Assembly: GCA_965247585.1 (NCBI GenBank)
Contig: CBDFHC010000003.1
Span: 603,202 to 667,201 of the forward strand
Length of the DNA: 64,000 nucleotides
Source of the DNA: CBDFHC01 sp965247585
Lineage (GTDB): Bacteria > Chloroflexota > Dehalococcoidia > Lucifugimonadales > GCA-2712585
Direction: 5' to 3'
Below the pieces are notes generated by a model. That model was not told where the DNA came from. It saw only the letters and a program-made list of their open reading frames with translations, and made no database searches. The position numbers were made by a program, and so were the translations under genes. Below, piece by piece: positions 26,203 through 34,098 of this stretch; the stretch's first letter is position 1; the number at the start of each line of letters is the position of its first letter.

Positions 26203-27333
26203 CTACCGGACCGTGGCGGGCCTTGACCTGAGGGGGGCACTGACCCGATGCAGGTAGGACAAAATCTCCCGGAAAGAAGCCAGAGTTCCGGTCTGAGTAT
26301 AGACGATTCCGTGCTGTTCACAGAAGGGTTTGATGATTTTTCTGGCCTTACCGAGATTGTTCCGGGACATGGTGGGGAAGAGGTGGTGTTCGATCTGATA
26401 GTTGAGGCCGCCATACCAGAAATCGACAAAGGGGTTGGGCTTCACGTTTCGAGTGGTAAGGACCTGGTTGTCCAGGTAGTCCAGGGGATTGTTCCTGTCT
26501 GAGATGAGCATACCCTTGTGGTTTGGGGCAAATACCAGGGCGAAGTAGAGGCCGAAAAGCACCTGATGGACCATGGCAAAGGCCAAAACCTGCAACGGAC
26601 TGAATAGATAGAACAGCAGTCCAAAGTAGAGGCCGAAGTGGAGTCCCATCAGCGCTGATTCGACAAAGAACGCCTTGATGTTGCGTGTCCGGGCGAGGTA
26701 CTGAATGCCGGCGAGGCGGATACCGATGAATTCCAACAGGGCTAGGGGCAGGAAGTAGAAGGCCTGGTACCGGATGATGAAGCGTAGGAAGCCCTGCTTC
26801 TTCAGCGCCGCCTCTTCGGAAAAAGCGAGAACATCCAGCCCGATGTGAGGGTCCCTCTCGATGTCGTTGGGGTAGCGATGATGCTGGTTGTGCTGCTTCA
26901 CCCACCAGGTGCGGCTCAGGCTAATTAGGAAATTGACGGCGAGGCCGGCGACGAAATTGAGGCGAGGGGACTTGAAGATGGCCTGGTGGCCTGCATCGTG
27001 GCCCACGAATCCGACCTGGCAGTAAGCGAAGGCCAGGAACACGGAGACCAGAATTTGAAGGCCGAAGTTGTCCAAAAGGAATAGGAGCGCAAAGCCCAGG
27101 GCAAGCATGCCCAGGGTTAGAAGAATCTTGTAGGTGTAGTAGGCGGGCTGTTTATCCAGCAGCCCCTGCTCCTCAACCAGCCGCTTTAGCTGTGCAAACT
27201 CGCTGGCTTGTGCGCGTTGGGCCTGGTCTTCAGGGCGAACGGGATTGGCGACTGTGGTAAGGAAGGTCAAATAAGTTAAAAGGTGGCGGCGGGTCGATTG
27301 CCTAGTGTAGCAGCTTCCGCGTGTCAGCGACAC
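26203..27333 (-). CDS. Membrane fatty acid desaturase (linoleoyl-CoA/front-end type)
   Basis: A 376-residue integral-membrane di-iron desaturase. The three histidine boxes are present: HDAGHQ (112-117), HNQHHRYPN (148-156) and QIEHHLFP (313-320). The QIEHH form is characteristic of front-end acyl-lipid desaturases. Four hydrophobic stretches flank the boxes. It introduces a double bond into membrane fatty acyl chains using O2 and reduced ferredoxin, implying aerobic life. No cytochrome b5 domain is fused. The start is uncertain: GTG 27333 is the longest option, but the conserved part begins around residue 30, where only weak TTG-type starts exist. Confidence 0.88.
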   Translation of the reverse strand: MSLTRGSCYTRQSTRRHLLTYLTFLTTVANPVRPEDQAQRAQASEFAQLKRLVEEQGLLDKQPAYYTYKILLTLGMLALGFALLFLLDNFGLQILVSVFLAFAYCQVGFVGHDAGHQAIFKSPRLNFVAGLAVNFLISLSRTWWVKQHNQHHRYPNDIERDPHIGLDVLAFSEEAALKKQGFLRFIIRYQAFYFLPLALLEFIGIRLAGIQYLARTRNIKAFFVESALMGLHFGLYFGLLFYLFSPLQVLAFAMVHQVLFGLYFALVFAPNHKGMLISDRNNPLDYLDNQVLTTRNVKPNPFVDFWYGGLNYQIEHHLFPTMSRNNLGKARKIIKPFCEQHGIVYTQTGTLASFREILSYLHRVSAPLRSRPATVR

Positions 27334-27537
27334 GGCGCAGTTGATCTGGTTGGATCAGAATCTAAGGGCCAAGCCGTCCACCGGAAAGCGTTGCTCATAG
27401 AGGGCGATGACGGTTTTTAGCTTCAGCGTAAGGGGGAGAGCGAAGCGGAACGGCTGGGGCGCCGGGCCCTGCGGCCGAAGTTTCAGTTAGCCGAGGGGGC
27501 GGCGCGGAATCTCTTCTTATGGAAACCAGGCTGAAAG
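27334..27537. other. Intergenic region with possible gene remnant
   Basis: On the minus strand, 27480 down to a TGA at 27357-27355, there is an open stretch of 38 codons ending ..KTVIALYEQRFPVDGLALRF. It reads like a real protein C-terminus but has stops immediately upstream and no start, so it may be a remnant of a lost gene. I do not recognise the family. Otherwise I see nothing here. Confidence 0.3.
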
Positions 27538-27567
27538 TTGACGGGCATATTGGGCAAAATGCATACT
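27538..27567 (+). promoter_or_regulatory. Candidate sigma-70-type promoter
   Basis: TTGACG at 27538-27543 and CATACT at 27562-27567, with an 18-base spacer, point towards the small exported protein gene whose start is 77 bases further on. Confidence 0.4.
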
Positions 27568-27643
27568 GTAGTTGTTCGGTTTAAGCTGCGTGCGCGGCTA
27601 GAGACCAACCCAAAGAAGACATTCCGGCATTTTGGAGGCACCG

Positions 27644-27973
27644 ATGCGAAAACTTTCGACGGCAGTGGTCTTGTTAGCGGTCCTAGTTGTGGTGTCGGCC
27701 ATGTCAGTATCCGCCGCCTTCGCGGGTGGTCCATGTTCTGCTAAAGACCCCAATTGCCCCGGCGGTGGACCGCCTTTCAACCCACCAGGGCTGGACGAAG
27801 GTTCTCCCGCGCCGGTTAGGGTCAGCCCTAGCAACCGCATTGTCATAGACATCACTGGAGCAGGAATCCAGCGGCGCCCCGAGTTTCAGATAACTAACGT
27901 GGCGTCCGGCATAGTCATAGACGTTACCGGGGCGGGCATCCTCATAGATATCACAGGGGCGGGCATTCGGTAA
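27644..27973 (+). CDS. Small exported protein with ITGAGI repeats
   Basis: A 109-residue protein of unrecognised family. Residues 1-31 form a Sec signal peptide (MRKLSTAVVLLAVLVVVSAM, then SVSAAFAGG) with an AxA-type cleavage site near AAFA. A Cys pair and a Pro/Gly-rich stretch follow (CSAKDPNCPGGGPPFNPPG). The C-terminal third repeats a beta-strand-like unit three times: IVIDITGAGI, then IVIDVTGAGI directly joined to LIDITGAGI. The alternating hydrophobic/Thr-Gly pattern suggests stacked strands or an aggregating surface. A good Shine-Dalgarno (tggaggcaccg) fixes ATG 27644. It stands alone between the desaturase and TypA genes and its function is unknown. Confidence 0.72.
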   Translation: MRKLSTAVVLLAVLVVVSAMSVSAAFAGGPCSAKDPNCPGGGPPFNPPGLDEGSPAPVRVSPSNRIVIDITGAGIQRRPEFQITNVASGIVIDVTGAGILIDITGAGIR

Positions 27974-28049
27974 CCTGCGGCCTAGGCCCCCGTATTGGTA
28001 AGGCCCATTGCCATCAGACCGGGGCTGAGTTGATGAGCGGCTCCGGGGT

Positions 28050-28135
28050 TCCGATCGGAATTGGGGTCTCGGTATCAGGTCCCTCGACCCAGGGGGGCTT
28101 CGCCCTTCGGCACTCCCATTTCTCATTAGCGCGCT
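28050..28135 (+). repeat. Intergenic repeat (module D), copy 1
   Basis: About 85 bases (ggaattggggtct, then ggtccctcgacccaggggg, then ggcactcccattt) similar to 30132-30215 (ggaatcggggtcc, ggtccctcgaaccgtggggg, cgcactcccattt). The two copies flank the typA gene in the same orientation. Confidence 0.65.
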
Positions 28136-28244
28136 AAAAGGGCTTACGCCGCTTGGGCGCATGGCCGCACGAATCCGCTGTAGCTTGTACAATAGCCTTT
28201 ACGAAATCCATCATCGCTGACGCGACTTAACTCCAGGGAGCAGG

Positions 28245-30089
28245 ATGAATCTATTCCAGCCACAAAACATCCGCAACGTTGCCGTGGTAGCCCACGTGGA
28301 CCACGGCAAGACTACGCTAGTGGATGCCATGCTGAAGCAGAGCCATATCTTCCGCGAGAACCAGAAGGTGGGCGAGCTTATCATGGACAGCAACGAGCTT
28401 GAACGCGAGCGGGGTATCACAATTCTGGCCAAGAACACGGCCATCACCTACCGTGCCGTTAAGATAAACATCATAGACACGCCGGGCCACGCCGATTTCA
28501 GCGGCGAAGTTGAGCGGGTGATCAACATGGCGGACGGCGTGCTGCTGGTGGTGGACGCGGTGGACGGCCCAATGCCACAGACTGAGATTGTTCTGAAGCA
28601 GGCGCTGCGGCAGCGGCTGAAGCCCGTGGTAGTCATCAACAAGATCGACCGGCCCAGCGCGCGGCCTGGCCTGGTGCTCACCATGGTGCAGGACCTATTT
28701 CTGGAGTTGGCCCAAGAGGCGGAGCAACTGGATTTCCCGGTGCTCTACGCGGCGGCGAATGAAGGGTATGCGGTGTTAGACCTGGCCGACGAGCACAAGA
28801 GCATCGAACCGCTGTTCGAGGCGATAGTCAACCATATACCGGCGCCGCATGGAGACCCAGAGATGCCGTTCCAGTTGCAAGTGGCCTCGCTGGACTACGA
28901 CCCACACCTGGGCCCCATCGCCATAGGCCGCATTGCTCGCGGCAAGTTGGCTAAAGGGGATGTGCTTGCGTGCATCAACGGCAACGGCGCGCCAGCCCTT
29001 TTCCCTGTGACTCGGGTGTTTCTTTTCTCGGGGCTTCAGCGCAACGAGGCGGATGTAGCGTTGGCGGGCGATATAGCAGCCTTCACAGGCAGCGACCAAG
29101 TCTCCATTGGAGACACGATAACCGATCCTGAAGCGCTGGAGAGCTTGCCCGCGATCGTGATACAGGAGCCGACGGTGATGGTGATGTTCGGGGTGGACAC
29201 CAGCCCGTTTGCCGCACGGGAGGGCAAGTTCTGCACCACTCCGCAGCTTCGGAGGCGGTTGATGAGGGAGCTGCGCACCAACGTGAGCCTGCGTGTGGAT
29301 GACACGGTGAGCCCAGATGAGTTTCTGGTATCGGGCCGCGGGGAGCTCCATCTGGCGATCCTAATCGAGACGATGCGGCGGGAGGGGTACGAGTTCCAGG
29401 TGTCCAAGCCAGAAGCGGTTACCAAGATAGTCGACGGGAAACTCCACGAGCCCTACGAGCAGCTCTTCCTGGACACGAAGGAGGAGTACCTAGGCGCCAT
29501 TTACAAGGAGACTGCCGCGCGCCGGGCGCATATGTTGGACATGCGGAATGACAACTCCGGTAATCTCCAGTTAGTGTTCAAGGTGTCTACCCGCGGCCTG
29601 ATTGGGTTCCGGAGCTTTTTCCTTAAGGCCACCCGGGGAAACGGCGTTATGAACGGGGAGTTCCTTGGTTATGAGCCCTATGGCGCGGAGATAAGCGCCA
29701 CGCGCTCGGGCGCCCTGGTGGCAGCGGAGACGGGGACGGCGGTGACGTACGGGCTAAACAACGCGCAGGATAGGGGAACGCTGTTTATAGAGCCTGGCAC
29801 CGAGGTGTACGAGGGCATGGTGGTGGGTTTTCACGCTCGCGACAATGACATTGTGGTGAACGTGTGCAAGGAGAAAAAGCTGACCAACATGAGGGCTTCC
29901 ACCTCAGAGATAGCGATCAAGCTCAGTCCGGCGGTCAAGTTGAGCCTGGAGGAGTTTTTGGACTTCATTGCCGAGGACGAACTTTTGGAGGTCACGCCTC
30001 GGAGTCTCCGCGTTCGCAAGAGGATTCTTGACCAGGGCGCACGGTACCGTGCGGAGCGCAACGGCGCGAAGGTGCATCAACACTCGTAA
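28245..30089 (+). CDS. typA: Ribosome-associated GTPase TypA/BipA
   Basis: A 614-residue translational GTPase of normal length. The G-domain motifs are complete: G1 AHVDHGKT (16-23), G2 ERERGITI, G3 DTPGHADF and G4 NKIDRP. EF-G-like domains II and III follow, and the BipA-specific C-terminal domain contains NDNSGNLQL..STRGLIGFRS and KLTNMRAS. It acts on 50S ribosome assembly and stress adaptation. The start ATG 28245 has agggagc upstream. It is a single-gene unit flanked on both sides by copies of an intergenic repeat. Confidence 0.96.
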   Translation: MNLFQPQNIRNVAVVAHVDHGKTTLVDAMLKQSHIFRENQKVGELIMDSNELERERGITILAKNTAITYRAVKINIIDTPGHADFSGEVERVINMADGVLLVVDAVDGPMPQTEIVLKQALRQRLKPVVVINKIDRPSARPGLVLTMVQDLFLELAQEAEQLDFPVLYAAANEGYAVLDLADEHKSIEPLFEAIVNHIPAPHGDPEMPFQLQVASLDYDPHLGPIAIGRIARGKLAKGDVLACINGNGAPALFPVTRVFLFSGLQRNEADVALAGDIAAFTGSDQVSIGDTITDPEALESLPAIVIQEPTVMVMFGVDTSPFAAREGKFCTTPQLRRRLMRELRTNVSLRVDDTVSPDEFLVSGRGELHLAILIETMRREGYEFQVSKPEAVTKIVDGKLHEPYEQLFLDTKEEYLGAIYKETAARRAHMLDMRNDNSGNLQLVFKVSTRGLIGFRSFFLKATRGNGVMNGEFLGYEPYGAEISATRSGALVAAETGTAVTYGLNNAQDRGTLFIEPGTEVYEGMVVGFHARDNDIVVNVCKEKKLTNMRASTSEIAIKLSPAVKLSLEEFLDFIAEDELLEVTPRSLRVRKRILDQGARYRAERNGAKVHQHS

Positions 30090-30131
30090 CACCGGCGCGC
30101 CATTGGGGAAAGGACAGCCTGAGACTGTCGG

Positions 30132-30690
30132 CCCTTATTGGAATCGGGGTCCCGGGACCGGGTCCCTCGAACCGTGGGGGCTGCACCCCTCCGCACTCCC
30201 ATTTTTTTGTCAGCGTGTTAGAGCGATAGTGGGCGAGAGGGTTGGATGTTCTCTCCCCCCCCCCCCCGCACCCAGATTCTTCGATCCTCACGGGCGGACT
30301 CAGAATGACATGGTGAGGGGCAGGGTGCGGTATGGGATCGTCCTTCGAGGGCCTCAGGATGAGCGGGTTGGAGGCGCAGATAGGCCGAATGTTGGGCGTA
30401 CTTAGGGACTACAAATCGAAGGTTGGTGGTTCCCACCCGCCCAGGAAGGTTTAAAAAAGCTTTTCTGAGGGACACCCTCAGACTCCCGGCAGGGAGGCTG
30501 TGCCCCTCCGCACTCCCATTTTTTATCAGCGTGTTAGAGCGATAGTGGGCGAGAGGGTTGGATATGCTCACCCCCGCACCCAGATTCTTCGATCCTCACG
30601 GGCGGACTCAGAATGACATGGTGAGGGGCGGAATGCGGTATGGGCTCGTCCTTCGAGGGCCTCAGGATGAGCGGGTTGGAGGCGCAGATT
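30132..30690. repeat. Repeat cluster D-C-A-B-C with a C13 homopolymer
   Basis: The typA-SDR interval is almost entirely repeats. Module D is at 30132-30215, module C at 30240-30376, module A at 30412-30492, a B variant at 30492-30545, and a second module C at 30563-30684. The sequence gtgttagagcgatagtgggc, then gagggttggat, precedes both C copies, so a larger unit is tandemly repeated. In the first C copy, 13 consecutive C (30255-30267) replace the shorter C run of other copies; this is either slippage or a sequencing artefact. No gene is supported here. Confidence 0.85.
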
Positions 30691-30762
30691 CGATTTTGTT
30701 TACGAGGCAATATAGGGGTTTTGGGGCTATTTGTGAATGACGATGTATAGATTGGAGAAAGC

Positions 30763-31398
30763 ATGCGGCTAGAAGGAAAGGTTGCGATTGTTACCGGAGG
30801 CGCCCACGGGATGGGGGCCGCCGAGTGCAAGCTATTCGCGCGGGAAGGGGCCAAGGTCACCATTGCCGACGTGCGGGAGGAAGACGGACGGAAGGTTGAG
30901 GCGGAGATCGCGGAATTGGGTGGCGAGGCGGTGTTCGTTCAAATGGACGTGACCAGCGAGGAGGACTGGACCCGGACGGTGACGCAGACGGTGGAGCGGT
31001 TTGGCAAGCTGGATGTACTGGTGAACAATGCCGGTCTCACCGGCAGCGCGCTGACCTCCGACCTGCTGGACCTGGCCGCTTGGGACCGGCTGATGGAGGT
31101 CAACTCCAGGGGAGTTTTTCTGGGGCTTAGGGCTGCTCTGCCCGAGATGCGCAGGGCGGGTGGAGGGTCCGTAGTGAACATTTCTTCGGTGGCAGGGATA
31201 GTAGGACTGGACTTCACCCACCCTGGATATAATGCATCGAAGGCTGCGGTGCATATTATGACCAAGACGGCGGCGGTCCAGTACGGCCGGGACGGCATTC
31301 GCTTTAACGCAGTCTATCCGGGAATGATGCCGCCAATGTTGAACCAATCACAGGGGTTCCTAAATCGGCGTCAGGAGATGTTGGCCTCAATACCCCTA
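30763..31398 (+). pseudogene. SDR oxidoreductase, 5' part, split by IS630
   Basis: The first 212 codons of a classical short-chain dehydrogenase/reductase. The Rossmann motif TGGAHGMG, the NNAG block, the catalytic Ser in VNISSVAG and YNASKAA with catalytic Tyr and Lys are all present. The frame is interrupted after codon CTA (31396-31398) by an IS630-type element inserted at TA. It resumes exactly at 32621 to give ..EEVANAVLFLASDEASYITG.. and a normal C-terminus. Without the element the protein would be 250 residues, the standard SDR length. The split is recent, as neither half shows further lesions. Confidence 0.9.
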
Positions 31399-31411
31399 GT
31401 ACTCAGTCAAC

Positions 31412-32059
31412 CTAATTGTTGGCAGGATAGAGATGGTGAAGCTTGACTCGGGCGTCCACAGTGGAGAATCTCCAGTCAATGGTTGCTCCGGCTTGGTTTC
31501 GTTCTGCCTCCAGGGCCGCGATCTCGCCACTCAAAGTCTCTTCATCGGCAATACGCCGGCGCAGGACTCGCCTGGCCAAGACACTGAACTCGATCTCTGC
31601 CATGTTGAGCCACCTACCGTGCTTGGGAGTGTAGTGAAACTCCAAGCGTTTGCGTATTCGCCTAGCCTCCTTGGGCTCGAAGGTTTCGTAGAGGGAAGCT
31701 GGTTTGTGGGTGTTGAGGTTGTCCAGCACCACCCGGATCTTCTCGGACGCTGGGTAAGCTTCATCGGCCAGCCACCGCATCTGCTGAGCGAAGTCCACCA
31801 TGGTACGACGTTCGGTCACTGCCACATGCCTCCAGCCCGCCAGGGGCTCGCACAGCATGAACAGGTTTCGGGTGCCATTGCGCTGGTACTCGTAATCGTA
31901 TCGCTCCCGTCGTGCCGGCTTGGGCGGGATCGGAGACCTCTTTTCCGCCAGCAACTGCTTGGAGGTCTCGTCGAAACAGACCACCGGGCGCTCTGGGTCA
32001 TAGGGTTCCGCGTAAAGGTCCAGCACATCCTCCATACACGCCACAAACTCGGCGCTCAC
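31412..32059 (-). CDS. IS630-family transposase, catalytic part
   Basis: A 215-residue DDE_3-type catalytic domain. Asp in RPVVCFDETSKQ, Asp in VVLDNLNTHKP and Glu in NMAEIEFSVLARR form the IS630 DDE triad, with HYTPKHGRWLN between. GTG 32059 can serve as a start. The frame is open upstream to the A7 run (LKKNSLKPWQKKEWCIPQV), so it is probably normally made as a -1 frameshift fusion with the upstream frame. Confidence 0.88.
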   Translation of the reverse strand: MSAEFVACMEDVLDLYAEPYDPERPVVCFDETSKQLLAEKRSPIPPKPARRERYDYEYQRNGTRNLFMLCEPLAGWRHVAVTERRTMVDFAQQMRWLADEAYPASEKIRVVLDNLNTHKPASLYETFEPKEARRIRKRLEFHYTPKHGRWLNMAEIEFSVLARRVLRRRIADEETLSGEIAALEAERNQAGATIDWRFSTVDARVKLHHLYPANN

Positions 32060-32535
32060 CTGGGGAATACACCACTCCTTCTTCTGCCACGGCTTGAGAC
32101 TGTTTTTTTCAACCGCTTGCGAATTCCCTCGTGGGACATGGAGGGCGCCAGCCCCAACTCCACCACCTTGTTTGCCAGGAGCCGCAGGGTCCAGTGGTCA
32201 TGGCCTGGAGGGGCCTCGCTGCACGCCAGGGCAATCAGGTGCGCTTCCCCCCGCTCATCCAGTTTGGTCGGATGTCCTGGCCGAGGATCTTCCTCCAAGG
32301 CCCGCTTCAGTCCTCCCTCCAGGTACCGCCGCTTGGTACGGCACACCGTACCCGCAGACGTGTCCAGCGCCTCCACGATGCGCATCACCCCCCAGCCCGT
32401 ATCTGCCTTTAGCAGAATACGGGCCCGGGCAACCTTTCGCGCTGGGCTCTTTCCCCCGCGAATCAGTCGTTCCAACTGGTCTCGTTCTTCCCTTTCCAAC
32501 CGGACCACATACCGTTCTCGTCCCATGGCTGCCAC
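32056..32535 (-). CDS. IS630-family transposase, N-terminal DNA-binding part
   Basis: A 159-residue frame with a helix-turn-helix region (PARKVARARILLKADTGWGV, IVEALDTSAGTVCRTKRRYL) and a second HTH (SHEGIRKRLKK). After the AAA AAA ACA lysine run the zero frame turns into a short nonsense tail, while the -1 frame continues into the catalytic domain. ATG 32526 (MGRERYVV) is an alternative to the annotated start. It is part of the IS630 element splitting the SDR gene. Confidence 0.82.
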   Translation of the reverse strand: MAAMGRERYVVRLEREERDQLERLIRGGKSPARKVARARILLKADTGWGVMRIVEALDTSAGTVCRTKRRYLEGGLKRALEEDPRPGHPTKLDERGEAHLIALACSEAPPGHDHWTLRLLANKVVELGLAPSMSHEGIRKRLKKTVSSRGRRRSGVFPR

Positions 32536-32620
32536 CCTCCTACGTCAACACTCCTAAAAAAGGGTAGCAACCTTAGACGTTTTCTTAAACAATTACCAAA
32601 ACCGAGTTGACTGAGTACTA

Positions 32621-32737
32621 GGAAGGGAGGGGCGTCAGGAGGAGGTGGCAAACGCCGTGCTTTTCCTGGCTTCCGACGAGGCATCTTATATCACCGGGGC
32701 CGAGTTGGTAGTGGACGGAGGATACACGGCCCATTAA
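32621..32737 (+). pseudogene. SDR oxidoreductase, 3' part, split by IS630
   Basis: The last 38 codons of the interrupted SDR gene: GREGRQEEVANAVLFLASDE, then ASYITGAELVVDGGYTAH and a TAA. This is the conserved SDR C-terminus (..FLASDxAxYITGxxxxVDGG). It joins in frame to codon 212 of the 5' part once the IS630 element and one TA copy are removed. It has no start of its own and is not expected to be translated. Confidence 0.9.
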
Positions 32738-32877
32738 CCAGAAGCAGACCTGCATGAAGGTATGAGGTCTGGCAGAGGTGCCTATTACCAGTGTGGACTA
32801 GGGGCCTTGGAGGGACGATTCACGGGGAGGCCTTGAGCACCAAGTCCTGGCGGAGGAGGCCTGCCGAGCAGGAGAGC

Positions 32878-33540
32878 TTACCGGTAAATCTCGGGGATTC
32901 GCGCTTCCAAGAATGCTTCGTAGTCAAACAGGACGGCAGAGGCGACGGTGGCAACTAGGCCCGGCAGCTTGAGCCGCTGAAGCACGCCCGTTTTCAGGGC
33001 CAGCCACCGGAATTCCAGGTCCTGCTGAGGCTCTATGAGCCCGTCCATCTCAATCACCTCGCCAGCCTTGAAGTTCAACTCGCAGGCCTAAAGCACTCGC
33101 GGGTTCTTGGGATTCCACAAAGGGATTCCGAACTTACGGGCTATGACGAGGCGGTGGCTGTAGATGGTGCAAGCATCGTCTTTTAGAGCAGGGCAAGGAA
33201 TATGGTGGCGGCCCGCCAGTTTGTCCAGCGCACGGGAGATGGCGTTGCTGTGGTTGTGGAGATCCTCGGTCTCATCAACCGGGGCACCTGTCAGCTCAAA
33301 AAGATAAGCCTTAGCTTTTTCGCGCATCTGCTCACGGACTGAAGGGTCCAGGGCCTTTACGGCGCGAGAGATGTAGGCGGCCTCAATGAGACTGACGGAA
33401 AAGAGTTGGTTACAGCAGCTACTGCATCCCTTTCGGCACTGCATCTTGTCGCTAAAGATCCGGCTGACGCGGTTGAACTCCCGCTCAACTTCGGAGAGCA
33501 GCTTTTCGTAGGAGAGATATATGCTGTCCAGAGTGGCCAT
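32878..33540 (-). pseudogene. YkgJ-type cysteine-cluster protein with internal TAG
   Basis: A 220-codon frame for a CxxxCxxCC zinc/iron-chelating protein of the YkgJ group. CRKGCSSCC lies near residue 37 and CPALKDDACTIYSHR near 120. The frame is stopped by TAG at 33090-33088 in NPRVL[stop]ACELNFKAG, then continues in the same frame to a normal TAA-type end (..FEARIPEIYR-like tail). The block around the stop (R.FGIPLWNPKNPRVL.ACELNF) is family-conserved, and a Gln codon is the likely ancestor. The N-terminal 150-residue product may still form. The function of this family (metal handling or oxidation) is poorly known. Confidence 0.75.
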
Positions 33541-34098
33541 TCAGTAACCTTTTTTAGCAGCGGGGCTGCGCAGGGATGGTAGCACAATGGGAGGGGGCAG
33601 GATGAAAGGGACAGCTGGCAGGGGATTGGGGATTGGGGCGCCGGAGTGGTCTAGGGTGACTATGCTCCAGCGGCGCATTCGAAGCGAAGCAAGCCGGTCA
33701 ACAACGCGGGGTCAGTAAACACCAGCGATACTGTTAGCTGCTGGCCTTGAGGGGTGGGATTGGGCTAGTAGGAGAGGGGCTGCGGGAGTTGGGGTTGAGG
33801 CGCTTGCTTGAGGGGTCTCGCCAGGGCCTCTGGGCGGTGGTTGCGTCTGATGCTGATTCAGGGCGAGACGGCTCCGGGGACATGGGCGGCGATGGGGTGG
33901 TTGCAGTTGTTGCGTTGACTGCCGCCAGAGAGGGAATGCTTCCTCTGGACTCCCCCTCGGCGGTGGCGCTTTGCAAGAGGATGGTCCACCCCTCTGTGTG
34001 GTCATTGTCCAAGCACCACGACAGGTAGAGCGGCGCCCGCCGGTGTGGCCTGGCCAGGAGCGGTTAGGGCATTGAAAAAAGAGGCCTGCGGGGCTAGC
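33541..34098. other. Gene-poor interval
   Basis: About 560 bases between the YkgJ remnant and an amidohydrolase. Long open frames exist on both strands but are Pro/Ser/Thr-rich and have no recognisable domain. Short G-rich repeats (ggggattggggattgggg near 33630) occur. I see no dispersed A or C module and no RNA gene. Confidence 0.4.

Larger units (their letters stand above)
31399..32618 (-). mobile_element. IS630-family insertion sequence
   Basis: A 1220-bp element with perfect 13-bp inverted ends, gtactcagtcaac, flanked by a TA duplication (31397-31398 and 32619-32620), as expected of IS630/Tc1-type transposition. It carries two overlapping minus-strand frames with a run of seven T (plus strand, 32103-32109) where a -1 shift would fuse them. 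The catalytic DDE residues are present. It disrupts an SDR gene and removing one TA plus the element restores the frame, so the boundaries are firm. Confidence 0.92.

Noticed and set aside
30218..30863. Short minus-strand frames containing a repeated ILRPSKDEPIPH-like peptide
   Set aside because: They are translations of the dispersed module C repeat; stops, missing starts and non-conserved frames show they are not genes.
3992..33090. TAG recoding (pyrrolysine or Gln) to explain in-frame TAG codons
   Set aside because: Many intact genes in the window end naturally with TAG, and the affected genes are otherwise partly decayed or sit next to decayed partners.
33734..34012. 92-codon minus-strand frame
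   Set aside because: Low-complexity Pro/Ser/Thr sequence, no start signal and no similarity I can recognise.
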